A stretch of 64,000 bases of DNA from Proteles cristata cristata (taxonomy: Eukaryota; Chordata; Mammalia; Carnivora; Hyaenidae): NCBI GenBank assembly GCA_017311185.1, contig JAESUZ010002871.1, forward strand, positions 310,001-374,000, given 5' to 3'. This document shows, piece after piece, positions 12,090 through 22,689 of this stretch (positions are counted from its first letter, which is position 1; each line of letters starts with the position of its first letter). The notes under the pieces were generated by a model. That model had not been told where the DNA came from, did not search any database, and saw only the letters and a program-made list of their open reading frames with translations. Made by a program: the position numbers and the translations under genes.

Positions 12090-12280
12090 TTTTTTTTAAT
12101 GTTTAGCATGTGCACAGGAGTGGGGGAGGGGCAGAAAGAGAGGGAGACACAGGATCTAAAGCAGACTCCAGGCTCTGAGCTGTCAGCACAGAGCCCAATG
12201 AGAGGCTCAGACCCACAAGCAGTGAGATCATGACCTGAGCTTAAGTCAGACACCTAACCGACTAAGCCACCCAGGTACCC
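12090..12280 (-). mobile_element. Carnivore tRNA-Lys SINE
   Basis: Reversed copy with a perfect 19-bp target duplication, CAGAATCTCTTCCTGTTAA, at 12071-12089 and 12281-12299. Inserted in the old L1. Confidence 0.94.
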
Positions 12281-12803
12281 CAGAATCTCTTCCTGTTAAA
12301 CACTAACTCCCCACTACCTGTGGTGACCTCTGTTGTCTTTTCTGTTTCTATTCTAGGCACTGTAAAAGTCGAACCATGTAAAATTGTCCTTTTTAATCTG
12401 GCTTGTTTCACTTAAGGTCTTCCAGGTTCATCCATGTTACAGAATTTCATTCCTTTTTAAGGCTGAATAATATTCTGTTGTATGTGTTAGACCACATCTC
12501 CTTTATCCATTTGTCTGTTGGTGGACATTTGGGTTGTTTCCACCTTTTGAATATTGTAAATAATGCTGCTATGATCATTGGTGTGCAAATATGTTTGAGT
12601 CCCTGCTTTTAGTTTTTGCATATATACACCTGGAAATGGAATTAGGGCATTTGGTAATTCTACATTTCATTTTTTAGGGAAACTCCATACTATTTTCCAT
12701 AGAGGCCGCACCATTTTACAATCCCATGAGCAATGCTCAGAGATTCCACTTTGTATGTGGAGTATTAGAGCATGTGGACTCAAAACATAGTTCTTCTAAA
12801 CAT

Positions 12804-13003
12804 TAAAAAAGTTTTAATGTTTATTTTTGAGAGACAGAGCACAAGCAGGGAGGGGCAGAGAAAGAGGCAGACAGAGAATCTGAAGTAGGCTCCAGGCTCT
12901 GAGCTGTCAGCACAGAGCCCGATGTGGGGCTCGAACCCACAAATCTTGAGATGATGACCTGAGCCGAAGTTGGCCACTCAACCGGCTGAGCCATCCAGGC
13001 TAC
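12804..13003 (-). mobile_element. Carnivore tRNA-Lys SINE
   Basis: Reversed copy: TTTTAATGTTTATTTTTGAG through GGGGCTCGAACCCACAAATC to GAGCCATCCAGGCTACAC. The head is diverged and no clean target duplication is seen. Confidence 0.9.
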
Positions 13004-13366
13004 ACATTTTTTCCAGAGTCTCACTCAACTTGACCAATTCTATTTAGAACAACAAATCATTCCTTTCCTCACCAACATTTACTTAAAAATTCCTTTTTAG
13101 AATAACATCCTAATGGGTGTGAAGTGATATTTTATTGTGATTTAGACTTGCATTTCCCTAGTAATGTTGAGAATCTTTGCCTGTGCTTAGAGGCCATTTT
13201 TGTATCCCCTTTGCAGAGACAGCTCTTAAGTCCTTTGCCCAGTTTTTAATTGCCCATTTTGTTGAGTTGGAGGAAGTTTTTATATATTTTGGATATTAGT
13301 TTCTCATCAGAGGAAGAAAGTTTGCAAGTATTTTCTCCTATTTCGTGGGTTTTCTCTTCACTACCT

Positions 13367-13472
13367 CTTTTTTTAAGTAGGCTTCATGTCCAATGTGGAG
13401 CCTAACATGGGGCTTGAACTCATGACTCTGAGATCTAGAGTCAGATGCTTAACTGAGTCACCCAGGCACCCA
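13367..13472 (-). mobile_element. Short tRNA-only carnivore SINE
   Basis: Reversed short form: AAGTAGGCTTCATGTCCAAT to GAGTCACCCAGGCACCC, without the CT-rich body. Target duplication TCTTCACTACCT (13355-13366) against TCTTCACTCCCT (13473-13484). Confidence 0.85.
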
Positions 13473-13555
13473 TCTTCACTCCCTTGATAGTATATCTTGA
13501 TGCACAAAAGTCTTTATTTTATTTTTTTTTCATCTTGAATTTCTTTTATCAGTGT

Positions 13556-13588
13556 TTTATTTATTTATTTATTTATTTATTTATTTTT
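13556..13588. repeat. (TTTA)n repeat at L1 tail
   Basis: About eight TTTA units at the poly-A (here poly-T) end of the young L1, probably grown from its tail. Confidence 0.9.
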
Positions 13589-14341
13589 TTACAAATAGTT
13601 TATTGTCAAATTAGTTTCCACATAACACCCAGTGCTCATCCCCACAAGTGTCCTCCTCCATGCCCATCCCCCTCCCCCCACATCCATCAGTCCTCAGTTT
13701 TTGTCAGCATTCAAGAGTCTCTCATGGTTTGCCTCTCTCCCTTTCCCCCACCATTTCCGCCCTTCTTCTCCCCCTTGTTCCTCCGTCAAGTTCCTCCTAA
13801 TCCTCCTATACGTGCAAACATATGATATTTGTCCTTCTCTGCCTGACTTATTTCGCTCAGCATAACACCCTCAAGGTCCATCCATGTTGCTACACATGGC
13901 CAGATTTCATTGTTTCTCATTGCCATGTAGTATTCCATGGTATAGATAAACCACATCTTCTTGATCCATTCATCTGTTGATGGACACTTAAGCTCTTTCC
14001 ATGTTTTAGCTATTGTGGAGAGTGCTGCTATGAACATTGGGGTACATGTGCTCCTATGCCTCAGCATTTCTGTATCTCTTGGGTAAATTCCTAGCAGTGC
14101 TATTGCTGGGTCATAGGGGAGTTCTATTGTTAGTTTCCTGAGGAACCTCCACACTGTTTTCCAGAGGGGCTGTACCAGTTTACATTCCCACCAACAGTGT
14201 AGGAGGGTGCCCGTTTCTCCACATCCTCGCCAGCATCTAGAGTTCTTTGATTTGCTCATTTTAGCCACTCTGACTGGCGTGAGGTGGTATCTCAGTGTGG
14301 TTTTGATTTGTATTTCCCTGATGAGGAGGGATGCTGAGCAT
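13589..14341 (-). mobile_element. Young 5'-truncated carnivore LINE-1 (3' UTR plus ORF2 C-terminus)
   Basis: Reads backwards from a T-rich/TTTA tail through 3' UTR marks AATAGTTTATTGTCAAATTA and CAGTGCTCATCCCCACAAGT into ORF2. Complement 13786-14268 is an open 160-residue frame with the ORF2 C-terminal landmarks [18 protein letters not shown] and [20 protein letters not shown]. The 5' part (RT, endonuclease, ORF1) is missing, so it cannot move by itself. Very similar to 40370-41155 and cut off at almost the same L1 position. Confidence 0.9.
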
Positions 14342-15483
14342 TGTTTTTACATTTAAGTATTTCATTTTGAGTTACTTTTAATGTATGATGTACGGTAAAG
14401 GTCCAATTCATTCTTTTGCATGTGGACATCCAGTTTTCCCAACATCATTTTCTTATTTATTGGTTTTTGATTTTATTTTTAAAAATTTTAATTCCAGCAT
14501 AGTTAACTTACAGTGTTACCTTAGTTTCGGGTGTACAATATAGTGATTCAACAATTCCATACAGCACCTGGTGCTCATCACAAGTGCACATTTTAATCCC
14601 AGTCGCCTTTTTCACCCATTCTTTCCCCCCACCCCTCTGGTAACCATCCGTTTGTTCTCTATAGTTAAGAGTCTGTTTCTTGGTTTGTGTGTGTGTCTCT
14701 CTCTGTTTTTTCCTTTGTTCATTTGTTTTGGTTTTTAAACTTTACATATGAGTGAAAACATGGTATTTGTCTTTCTCTGACTTATTTCACTTAGTCATTA
14801 TACTCTCTAGCTCCATCCATGTTATTGCAAATGGCAAGATTTCACTCTTTTTCATGGCTGAATAATATTCTATTGTATATATATCGTATCTTCTTTATCC
14901 ATCAGTTGATGGATACTTGAGCTGCTTCCATATCTTGGCTATTGTAAATAATGTTGCAATAAACATAGAGTGCATATATGCTTTAAAATTAATGTTTTTG
15001 TATTCTTTGGATAAATACTAGTGGTTTCCTTTGATGTACAAAAGCTTTTGTTTTGATGTAGTCCCAGTAGTTTATTTTTATTTTTGCTTGCCAATAGTTT
15101 ATTTTTGCTTTTGTTTTCCTTGCCTCAGAAGACGTATCTAGAAAAATGTTGCTATGGCTGATGTCAGAGGAATTATTGCCTGCGCTCTCTTCTAGGATTT
15201 TTATGGCTTCAGGTCTCACATTCAGGTCTTTAATCCATATTGAATTTATTTTTGTGTATGATATAAGAAAGTGGCTCAGTTTCATTCTTCTGCATGTTGC
15301 TGTCTGGTTTCCCTGCACCATTTGTTGGAGGTGGTCTTTTCCCCATTGCATATTCTTATCTCTTTGTTAGAAGATTAATGGACCATATAACTGTGGGTTT
15401 GTTTCTGGGCTTTGTATCCTGTTCCATTGATCTGTGTGTCTCTTTTTGTACCAGAGCCACACTGTTCTGATGACCACAGCTTT

Positions 15484-15714
15484 TTAAAAATTTTTTTCAA
15501 ATGTTTTATTTATTTCTGAGAGAGAGAGCGAGCAGGAGAGACAGTGTGAGCAGGGGAGGGTCAGAGAGAGAGGGAGACACAGAATCTGAAACAGGCTCCA
15601 GGCTCTGAGCTAGCTGTAGCACAGAGCCTGATGAGGGGCTCGAACCCACGAACCATGAGATCATGACCTAATCCAAAGTCGGACGCTTAACCGACTGAGC
15701 CACGCAGGTGCCCC
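15484..15714 (-). mobile_element. Carnivore tRNA-Lys SINE
   Basis: Reversed copy ending GAGCCACGCAGGTGCCCC, inserted in the long L1. A short target repeat around CAGCTTT flanks it (15476-15483 and 15718-15723). Confidence 0.93.
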
Positions 15715-16476
15715 AACAGCTTTGTAATATAACTTGAAGTCCAGAATTGTGATACCCACAGCTTTGCTTTTCTTTTTCAAGATTGCTTTGGCTATTTGGG
15801 GTCTTTAATGGTTCCATACCAATTGGAAGATTGCTTTTTTTAATTCTGTGAAAAATGCTGTTGGTATTTTGATAGGGGTTGCATTAAATGTGTAGATTGA
15901 TGTGGGTAGTATAGACATTTTAACATTATTCTTCTAATCCATGAGCATGAATGTCTTTCTGTTTCCTTGTGTCATTTTCAATTTCTTTCGTCAGTGTTAT
16001 ATAGTTTCAGAGTATAGGTCTTTCACCTCTTTGGTTAAGTTTATTCCTAGATATCTTATTATTTTTGGTGTGATTATAAATGGGGTTGTTTTCTTAATTT
16101 CTCTTTCTGTGGCTTTATTATTGGCGTATAGAAATGCAACAGATTTCTGTAGATTGACTTTGTATTCTGCAACTTTACTGAATTCGTTTATCAGTCCTAG
16201 CAGTTTTTTGATGGAGTCTTTCAGGTTTTCTAACTAGACTATCATGTTATGTGCAAATAGTGAAACTTTGAATTCTTCCTTGTTAATTTGGATGCCTTTT
16301 ACTTCTTTTTGTTGTCTTATTGCTGTGGCTAGGACTTCCAGTACTATGTTGAATAAAAGTGGTGAGAGTTGACATCTCCTTTTTTTTCCTGACCTTAGGG
16401 CAAAGGCCCTCAGTTTTTCCCCATTGAGGATAATGTCAGCTCCGGGTTTTTTATATATGGCCTTTATTATGTTGAG

Positions 16477-16618
16477 TGAGGGAGACACAGAATCTGAAGC
16501 AGGCTCCAGGCTCCGAACTGTCAGCACAGAGCCTGATGTGGTGCTCGAACTCACGAACTGTGAGATCATGACCTGAGCCGAAGTCAGATGCTTAACCGAC
16601 TAAGCCACCCAGGCACCC
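16477..16618 (-). mobile_element. Truncated carnivore SINE
   Basis: Starts abruptly at GAGGGAGACACAGAATCTGA, without a poly-T tail, and runs to GCCACCCAGGCACCCC. It abuts the next SINE directly. The missing tail suggests deletion or recombination between the neighbours. Confidence 0.9.
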
Positions 16619-16838
16619 CTTAAATATTTATTTTTGAGAGAGAGAATGAGGGAAAGAGAGAATGAGTAGGGAGGCAGCAGAGGGAGAGAGAAAGAGAGGG
16701 AGGGAGGGAGACAGAAAATCTGAAGCAGGCTCCATTCTGTCAGTGCAGAGCCTAACACGGGCCTCGAACTCACAAACTATGAGATCATGACCTGATCCAA
16801 AGTCAGATGTTTAACCAACTGAACCACCCAGACACCCT
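16619..16838 (-). mobile_element. Carnivore tRNA-Lys SINE
   Basis: Directly follows the truncated SINE. TTAAATATTTATTTTTGAGA to ACCACCCAGACACCC, with a GA-rich body. Diverged, so older than the copies with perfect target duplications. Confidence 0.9.
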
Positions 16839-18060
16839 GATTAATTTGTGAATATTAAACTGCTCTTATAGCCCCAAATACCACTTGATTGTGAGGAATG
16901 ATTTTTCAAATATTGTTGGGTTTGATTTGTTAGTATTTTGTTGAGGATTTTTGCACCCATGTTCATCAGAGATATTGGCTATAGTTCTCTTTTTTCGTGG
17001 TGTCTTTTTCTGGTTTTGGTGTCAGGGTTATGCTAGCTTCATAGAAGGAATTTGGAAGTTTTTCTTCATTTTCTATTTTTTGGAATAGTTTGAGAAGAAC
17101 AGGTATTAACTCTTCTTTAAATGTTTGGTAGAATGCACCTGTGAAGCTATCTGGTTGTGGACTTTTGTTTGTTGGGAGTTTTTTGATTACTTATTCAGTT
17201 TTGCTGGTAATTGGTCTGTTCAAATTCTCTGTTTCTTTCTGTTTATGTTTTGGTAATTTATGTTTTTAGGAGTGTATTCATTTCTTCTAGGTTTTCCAAT
17301 TTATTGACATGTAGTTTTTTTTAATAATATTCACTTATAATTTTTGTATTTCTGTGGTGTTAATTTTTATTTCTCCTCTCTTATTCGTGATTTTATTTAT
17401 TGGGTCCTATCTTTCTGTCTCTTTTGTACGTCTTGCTAGAGGCTTATCAATGCTTTCTTTTTTTTTGGTCAAGAACCAGATTCTGGTTTCATTGATCTAT
17501 TCTATTGTGGGGTTTTTTTTTTTTTGGTTTGTTTTTGTATCATTTATTTCTGCTCCAATTATTATTTCTTTCTGCTGGTTTTAGGTTTTGTTTGTTCTTT
17601 TATAGCTCCTTTAGGTGTAAAGTTAGATTTTTTGAGATTTTTCTTGCTTCTTGAGGTTGGCCTTTATTGCTATAAGTGTCCCTCTTCGAATAGTGTTTGC
17701 TACGTCTCAAAGGTTTTGAACCATTATGTTTTCGTCTTCATTTGTTTCTGTGCACTTTTAAATTTGATTTCCTGGTGATCTGGTCATTGTTTAGTAGCAT
17801 GTTATTTAACCTCCATGTATTTGTGCTCTTCCCATGTTTTTTCTTGTGGTTGACTTCTGGTTTCATAGTGTGGTCAGAAAAGATGCATGGTGTGACTTTG
17901 ATCTTTTTGAATTTCTTGAGGCCTGTTTTGTGGCCTAATATGTGATCTATTCGGGAGAATATTCCATGTGCACTTGAAGAGAATGTACATTCTGCTGCTA
18001 CAGGATGGAATGTTCTGAATATATCTGTTTAATCCATATGGAGAGTGGATGATGCTTTGG

Positions 18061-18419
18061 GGATTTCTTAAACTATAATCTCTACTTTGGAGTATGTTTG
18101 GAAATTTCATAATAAAAACATGAAGGAAAAGCCATCATTAAAGTATGCATTTTGTTGTTTTAAGTTATTGCTTGAATGTTCTTATTTTAAAAATAATGGT
18201 CTGATTTAAGTCGTTATTTTGATTACTGTCACTTATTTTCTCTTTGTTTTAGGGAATATTGTGATTTTTTTGAAACATCCAACTATGCTTTGCTTTTTCC
18301 TAAGATAGAAAAAGAATCTGTTTTTTAAATGTGTTTAATAGTCTCACTCTTGCCTCCAGTGCTCTTCTTGTCTTTAGAAGTTGGTCAAATTGATTCTTGT
18401 GAATGCGTCAGTGCTGAGT
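18061..18419. other. AT-rich single-copy sequence
   Basis: No recognised feature between the L1 end and the next SINE. Confidence 0.45.
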
Positions 18420-18436
18420 ATAAATGTGCCATGATT

Positions 18437-18686
18437 TCTTTTATTAAAAATTTTTTTTAAATTAAAAACATTTTAATGTTTTATTTATTTCTGAGAGAGA
18501 GAGAGCAAGAGAGTGAGCGAGCAGGGGAGGGTCAGAGAGAGAGGGAGACACGGAAGCTGAAACAGGCTCCAGGCTCTGAGCTGGCTTTTAGCACAGAGCC
18601 CAACACAGGGCTTGAACCCACGAACCATGAAATCATGACCTGAGCCAAAGTCGGACGCTTAGCTGACTGAGCCACCCAGGCACCCC
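18437..18686 (-). mobile_element. Carnivore tRNA-Lys SINE
   Basis: Reversed copy ending GCCACCCAGGCACCCC. Target duplication ATAAATGTGCCATGATT (18420-18436) against ATAAATGTGCTATGAATT (18687-18704). Confidence 0.93.
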
Positions 18687-18914
18687 ATAAATGTGCTATG
18701 AATTCTAAACCCATATTACTTGAGGGGGTTTTGAAAGACATGTAGAAATGGAGACCAGTTCACTAAGTCTAGGGTACGACTTGGTCCTCAGAAGTGATTA
18801 GGGTGCAGCTGGATCTGGGAATCACTAAGTAGGAGCAATGCTTCCAAAAGGGCATAGAAACCACATCTCTTTGTACTCCCTCCTGTCACCCTGAAGAATG
18901 TCCTGCCTTGGGGG

Positions 18915-19020
18915 GAGGAGAGCAGGACTTGGAGTCAGAAGCTCAAGGCCAGTTAGTAGATCTAGATGACCAAGGCTGAGCAGGTAACTTCACTCTCAGA
19001 AAGATGAGACCGAACTGTGC
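18915..19020 (+). repeat. MIR SINE fragment
   Basis: GGACTTGGAGTCAGAAGCTC, then CTGAGCAGGTAACTTCACTC, follow the MIR core order. Diverged and partial. Confidence 0.5.
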
Positions 19021-19237
19021 TACCGGTCAGCTCCCTAAGTGTGTTAGTCATTCCCTGAGAAGATTTTGGCTGATGTCAGCTTCAGCCTAGGAGAGAGAGA
19101 TTGATCACTAGAATGAGGGGATTAATGTGGATTCCTTTTGCGTACAAAAGGAGAAGATATTTACATCTCTGTATTAGGTTGATTACATTTTTAGACAAAT
19201 CACTCAAGGAAAATAACCACAAAGTCCTGAAGATTGC

Positions 19238-19240
<3 letters not shown>

Positions 19241-19269
<29 letters not shown>

Positions 19270-19270
19270 T
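19241..19270. repeat. (TG)n microsatellite
   Basis: Fifteen uninterrupted TG units. Confidence 0.97.
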
Positions 19271-19326
19271 GAGGGGGTGGTGGTGTAGAGGGGAGGAGTT
19301 TGCTTTATTTTTCTGCTTGCTTATTT

Positions 19327-19544
19327 AAAAAAAATTTTTTTTAATGTTTTATTTATTTCCAGGAGAGAGAGACAGCATGAGCAGGGGAGGGTCAGAGAGA
19401 GAGGGAGTCACAGACTGAAACAGGCTCCAGGCTCTGAGCTGGCAGTCAGCACAGAGCCCGACGCGGGGCTCGAACCCACGAACCGCGAGATCATGACCTA
19501 AGCGAAAGTCGGACGCTTAACCGACTAAGCCACCCAGGTGCCCC
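19327..19544 (-). mobile_element. Carnivore tRNA-Lys SINE, young subfamily
   Basis: Reversed copy with the intact internal box (reverse of GGTTCGTGGGTTCGAGCC, with CGCG dinucleotides kept). Target duplication TCTGCTTGCTTATTT at 19312-19326 and 19545-19559 is perfect. Confidence 0.95.
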
Positions 19545-19560
19545 TCTGCTTGCTTATTTA

Positions 19561-20642
19561 AATGAGCATAAAACATACCATAGTTCCTTTCTACATTTTT
19601 AAAAGAAAGGTTCAGTCTCTTCTTAGATGATCTAGTGGAACAGCAACCTTGACATAGTTACTAAAATTAAGCATTGTATAATGAGCTTTGCTTTTGAGGC
19701 ATTTAAGGGTGTTCAAATATGCTCCATTAGCTTACCCAAGCCAAATTAAAAATGTCAAAAAGACGTTGGCAGCCTGTGGAATCCTGAGGCTTCAGACATG
19801 GAGCTTAGCCCCAGATCACATCCGGGGGTTAGTGGGCAGCTGCCAAAAGAGCTCGGTCTTCTTTAAAAAAAAAAACCCAGAGTTCAGAAGGGATTTGAGA
19901 ATCTTTTGGTGCTGCCCACCTTTGTGCACATGACAGAACAGAGAGCCCCATGATGCTGTACGTGGACGTTGTCCATTTACGCGGTCTGTAAGGATGGCGG
20001 CACCTTTAAAACACAGAACATACTTCCCTGCCGGAAGCCACATCTTTCAGTGGTGACACCCAACGGCAACCCCTGTGGTCTTTTGCTTGTTTTGGAGAGA
20101 TGCGGCATGACTGCCTTTGTTGTTACAACCCTCGGTGGTCTGCCAGTAAGCACGTAGTATAAATAACAACTAATAAATAATTTTACAGCAGAGGTCCTAA
20201 ATCTTTCCAGATAGTGCACTGGTGTGTGGCTGTCAAACGGCCAGATAGATCCTAAGAAAACAGTGACTTTAACCCCTCCATTTTTTTTTTTCACATGCAT
20301 GGCACATTGTTGTCATAAAATTTTCCTTAGGTTTTAATGGCTTAAGGGGAAAAAAGCACACATAAAAACACATGTACACAAACAATCCACATATGCATAG
20401 CTACCCTAGCTGGCTACACCATGACTTCTGTTTTTAGGAATTGCCAGTTTTATATGTTTCCGACTTTTGCTTCTAGTTTGGCTACAGCACATTATTTTGT
20501 ACTGTGGTGAATTGGAACAGACTTACTTTTTTTTGGAATAAAATCCCTCTTATTTTTCATGCTGGACCACACTCATGCATTTGTTTGTCCAAAATTATGA
20601 GAAGATGAATTAGTTTCACTCATTTTATAGTTTCCTACCTCC
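19561..20642. other. Single-copy stretch with a small CpG-bearing core
   Basis: Nothing recognised. 19955-20150 keeps several CpGs (CGCGGTCTG, GGATGGCGGC, GACACCCAACGGC). A 107-codon minus frame spans it, but no family resemblance and no convincing splice pair was found. Confidence 0.4.
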
Positions 20643-20769
20643 TTTTTTTTTTTTTTTTTTTTAAATAGGCTTCACACCCAGTGCAGAGCCCAGTGCAGGG
20701 CTTGAACTCAATGACCTGAGCTGAGATCAAGAGCCAGATGCTTAAGCAACTGAGCCACACAGGTGCCCC
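20643..20769 (-). mobile_element. Short tRNA-only carnivore SINE
   Basis: Poly-T (about 22) then AAATAGGCTTCACACCCAGT to GAGCCACACAGGTGCCCC, no CT body. The right flank TATACTTTTCTCCCTCC became the target site of the next SINE. Confidence 0.88.
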
Positions 20770-20786
20770 TATACTTTTCTCCCTCC

Positions 20787-21004
20787 TTTTTTTTTTTTTT
20801 AATGTTTTATTTATTTCTAGGAGAGAGAGAGACAGCGTGAACAGGGGAGGGTCAGAGAGTGAGGGAGTCACAGACTGAAACAGGCTCCAGGCTCCAAGCT
20901 TGCAGTCAGCATAGAGCCCGACGCGGGGTTTGAACCCACGAACCGCGAGATCATGACCTGAGCAAAAGTCGGACGCTTAACCAACTAAGCCACCCAGGTA
21001 CCCC
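20787..21004 (-). mobile_element. Carnivore tRNA-Lys SINE, young subfamily
   Basis: Reversed copy with the young-subfamily variants (GACAGCGTGAACAGGGGAGG, GAACCGCGAGATCATGACC). Flanked by TATACTTTTCTCCCTCC (20770-20786) and TATACTTTTCTACCTCT (21005-21021). Confidence 0.94.
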
Positions 21005-21109
21005 TATACTTTTCTACCTCTTGAGAGCCAGTTGCCTTTGTCCTGTGTCTTGTAGGACCTTTGGGTTCCCAGGTGAGTTGAGGGTTAGGATTTTGTGCTC
21101 ATCCTTCCC

Positions 21110-21240
21110 CCATGAGATTTCCCAGACTTCTGCTTCTTCGTCTGTAAATTGGGCATGATAATACCCATGGATGGGGTTATTTTAATGATTGAGCATGGCA
21201 GCTTCCATGAGCTCCCCTAGCATAGGATTTCAGTAGGTGT
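21110..21240 (+). repeat. MIR SINE fragment
   Basis: TCTGTAAATTGGGCATGATA, GATGGGGTTATTTTAATGAT and GCATAGGATTTCAGTAGGTG follow the MIR 3' region order. Confidence 0.55.
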
Positions 21241-21796
21241 TGGTTGTCTTCACCTTCTATGTTTATGTATTATACCCTCTTCTGTTGGAAGTCTGCCCAC
21301 AGCAAAGCCTGTTCTCTCATGAAGCCCTCTTGTATTGGGAGGAAAGTCATGCTCTCTATTTTCATGGTGACTTTGAAACCTCTCCCACAGGGTCCTTTGG
21401 TGGGATGGCTCTCACTAGGGTGATTACAGAAACGTGTCTGTATGCCTCTGCAGCCCCTTCACTCTGGCCAAGCTAGTGGGCAGCAAGCTGAGGGTAGAGG
21501 CAGAGGCCGACCGAGCCCTGCATTTCCTGCAGGGCATTAGCAAATGCACACACAGCAGGTGTGATCACGGATAGGCTCTCAGCAGATGTGCAGGTCAGTT
21601 GTAAAAATAAATCTGTCGAACAGTGCGTGCTCACAAGGTGGTTGTCTCCCTCATCCTTCTGCTCTCCTGCCTCTCTCCAGCCCTCTCACTTGGAGGCTCT
21701 GCTCTGCCCCCTGAGGAGGCTTGGCCTCCCAGGGAGGTCAGGTTTGTAGAGGTTGCAGTGGTTAATTGGAGCCAGCCTGGGAATTTTAAGAGATGT
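21241..21796. other. Single-copy intronic sequence
   Basis: GC-richer than its surroundings, with overlapping short frames on both strands. No exon could be supported. Confidence 0.4.
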
Positions 21797-22197
21797 GTGT
21801 TATGGGTGGGATTGTGTCCCCCAAAAGACATTGTAATCCTAACTGGGCATCTCAGAATGTGACCTTATTTGGAAGTAGAGTGTTGACAGAGGTAATTGCG
21901 GTTACATGAGGTTGTTAGGGTGGGCCCTAGTCCAACATGACTGGTGTCCTTATTAGAAGAGACAGACAAATACGGGCGGAAGACTATGCGAAGGCACAGA
22001 GAGAGCAATGTTTATAGGCCAAGTTTGAGACTTCCCAAAGCTGGGAGAGAGGCACGGAACAGATTTGACCCTGTAGCACTCAGAAGAGACCTACCCTGCT
22101 GATGCCTTGACTGTGGACTTCCAGCCTCTAAAACTGTGAGACAGTACATTTCTGGCATGTGGTACTTTGTTACGGCAGCCCCAGGAAATTAGTTTGC
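21797..22197 (+). mobile_element. MLT1-type (ERVL-MaLR) solo LTR
   Basis: Begins TGTGTTATGGGTGGGATTGT and has TCAGAATGTGACCTTATTTG, GGGTGGGCCCTAGTCCAACA, GACTGGTGTCCTTATTAGAA, CTAAAACTGTGAGACAGTAC and a GGTACTTTGTTACGGCAGCC end, in MLT1A-like order. No gag, pol or env sequence is next to it, so it is a solo LTR left by recombination or decay. Old and inactive. Confidence 0.85.
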
Positions 22198-22199
22198 TG

Positions 22200-22689
22200 C
22201 ATGAAGCAGGCAAGTCTATTAATCTTTTCAGCTTTTTCTCCTTATCTTTGGGATGATGTGGCCAATTATAACTATGTGAGAGGGTTCTTCTGAGGTTTAA
22301 ATAGCGCCTGGCATTTTGGCAAGACATTTATTAATGGTGTCCCTTGATGATTTACTCTTTAGACTCCTGGCCTTCCTCTGCCCTGGACCACGTGTATTTG
22401 GTAGTCCCTGGTTGCGTTTCTCCAGAAGCTCTTCAGCCGGGTTCTGTTTTCTGGGATGGTGAGATCTAGGAGCCTTAGCTTGCAGCAAATCATTTTCCAA
22501 CAGGAATCTAGTTCAGTTAGGGGTTTTATTTCCCAACGAAGTGCTCAGGCAAATAATCTGCAGAACTGTTCTGTCCTTTTAGTATGTGTTAACAGGCTGA
22601 GGCCCCAGCCCTTTCAGGTAACCATTTAAACCGAGAGCCTTTGTTGCATATACCCTTGATGTATCTATGGATTTTCTTTTGTTCCTTTC
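22200..22689. other. Mostly single-copy, possible MIR piece
   Basis: 22200-22330 (TTCAGCTTTTTCTCCTTATC to TAGCGCCTGGCATTTTGGCA) resembles a decayed MIR. The rest is unrecognised. Confidence 0.35.

Larger units (their letters stand above)
11930..13350 (-). mobile_element. Old LINE-1 (L1M-type) 3' region, broken by SINEs
   Basis: Reversed L1 3' end: AAAATTTACCATTTTAACAC, TAAGTGTACAAATCAGTGCC, TCATCCATGTTACAGAATTT, GGCTGAATAATATTCTGTTG and GTTTTTATATATTTTGGATA follow in L1 order. SINEs at 12090-12280 and 12804-13003 interrupt it. Frames are destroyed. Confidence 0.8.
13485..14451 (-). mobile_element. Old LINE-1 ORF2 segment hosting a younger L1
   Basis: The host L1 appears on both sides of the insert: ATGCACAAAAGTCTTTATTT on the left and, from about 14342, CATTTAAGTATTTCATTTTG to CATCCAGTTTTCCCAACATC on the right. 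It is the same old L1 lineage as 11930-13350, decayed. Confidence 0.65.
14452..18060 (-). mobile_element. LINE-1, long 5'-truncated copy with dead ORF2
   Basis: Reversed L1: 3' UTR (AATTCCAGCATAGTTAACTT, GGGTGTACAATATAGTGATT), then most of ORF2 to about 18060 (AAGATGCATGGTGTGACTTT is an ORF2 landmark). SINEs at 15484, 16477 and 16619 interrupt it. ORF2 is broken by stops and frameshifts. In the reverse-transcriptase box the usual Asp-Asp pair reads His-Asn (FAHN in the frame complementary to 16234-16569), so catalysis is lost. No ORF1 or 5' UTR. Confidence 0.88.

Noticed and set aside
19955..20300. CpG-bearing block with a 107-codon minus frame, considered as a first exon or promoter
   Set aside because: CpG density is modest, there is no convincing donor or acceptor pair and no protein resemblance.
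21797..22197. Possible internal retroviral genes beside the LTR
   Set aside because: Neither flank shows gag, pol or env-like frames or a second LTR; it is a solo LTR.
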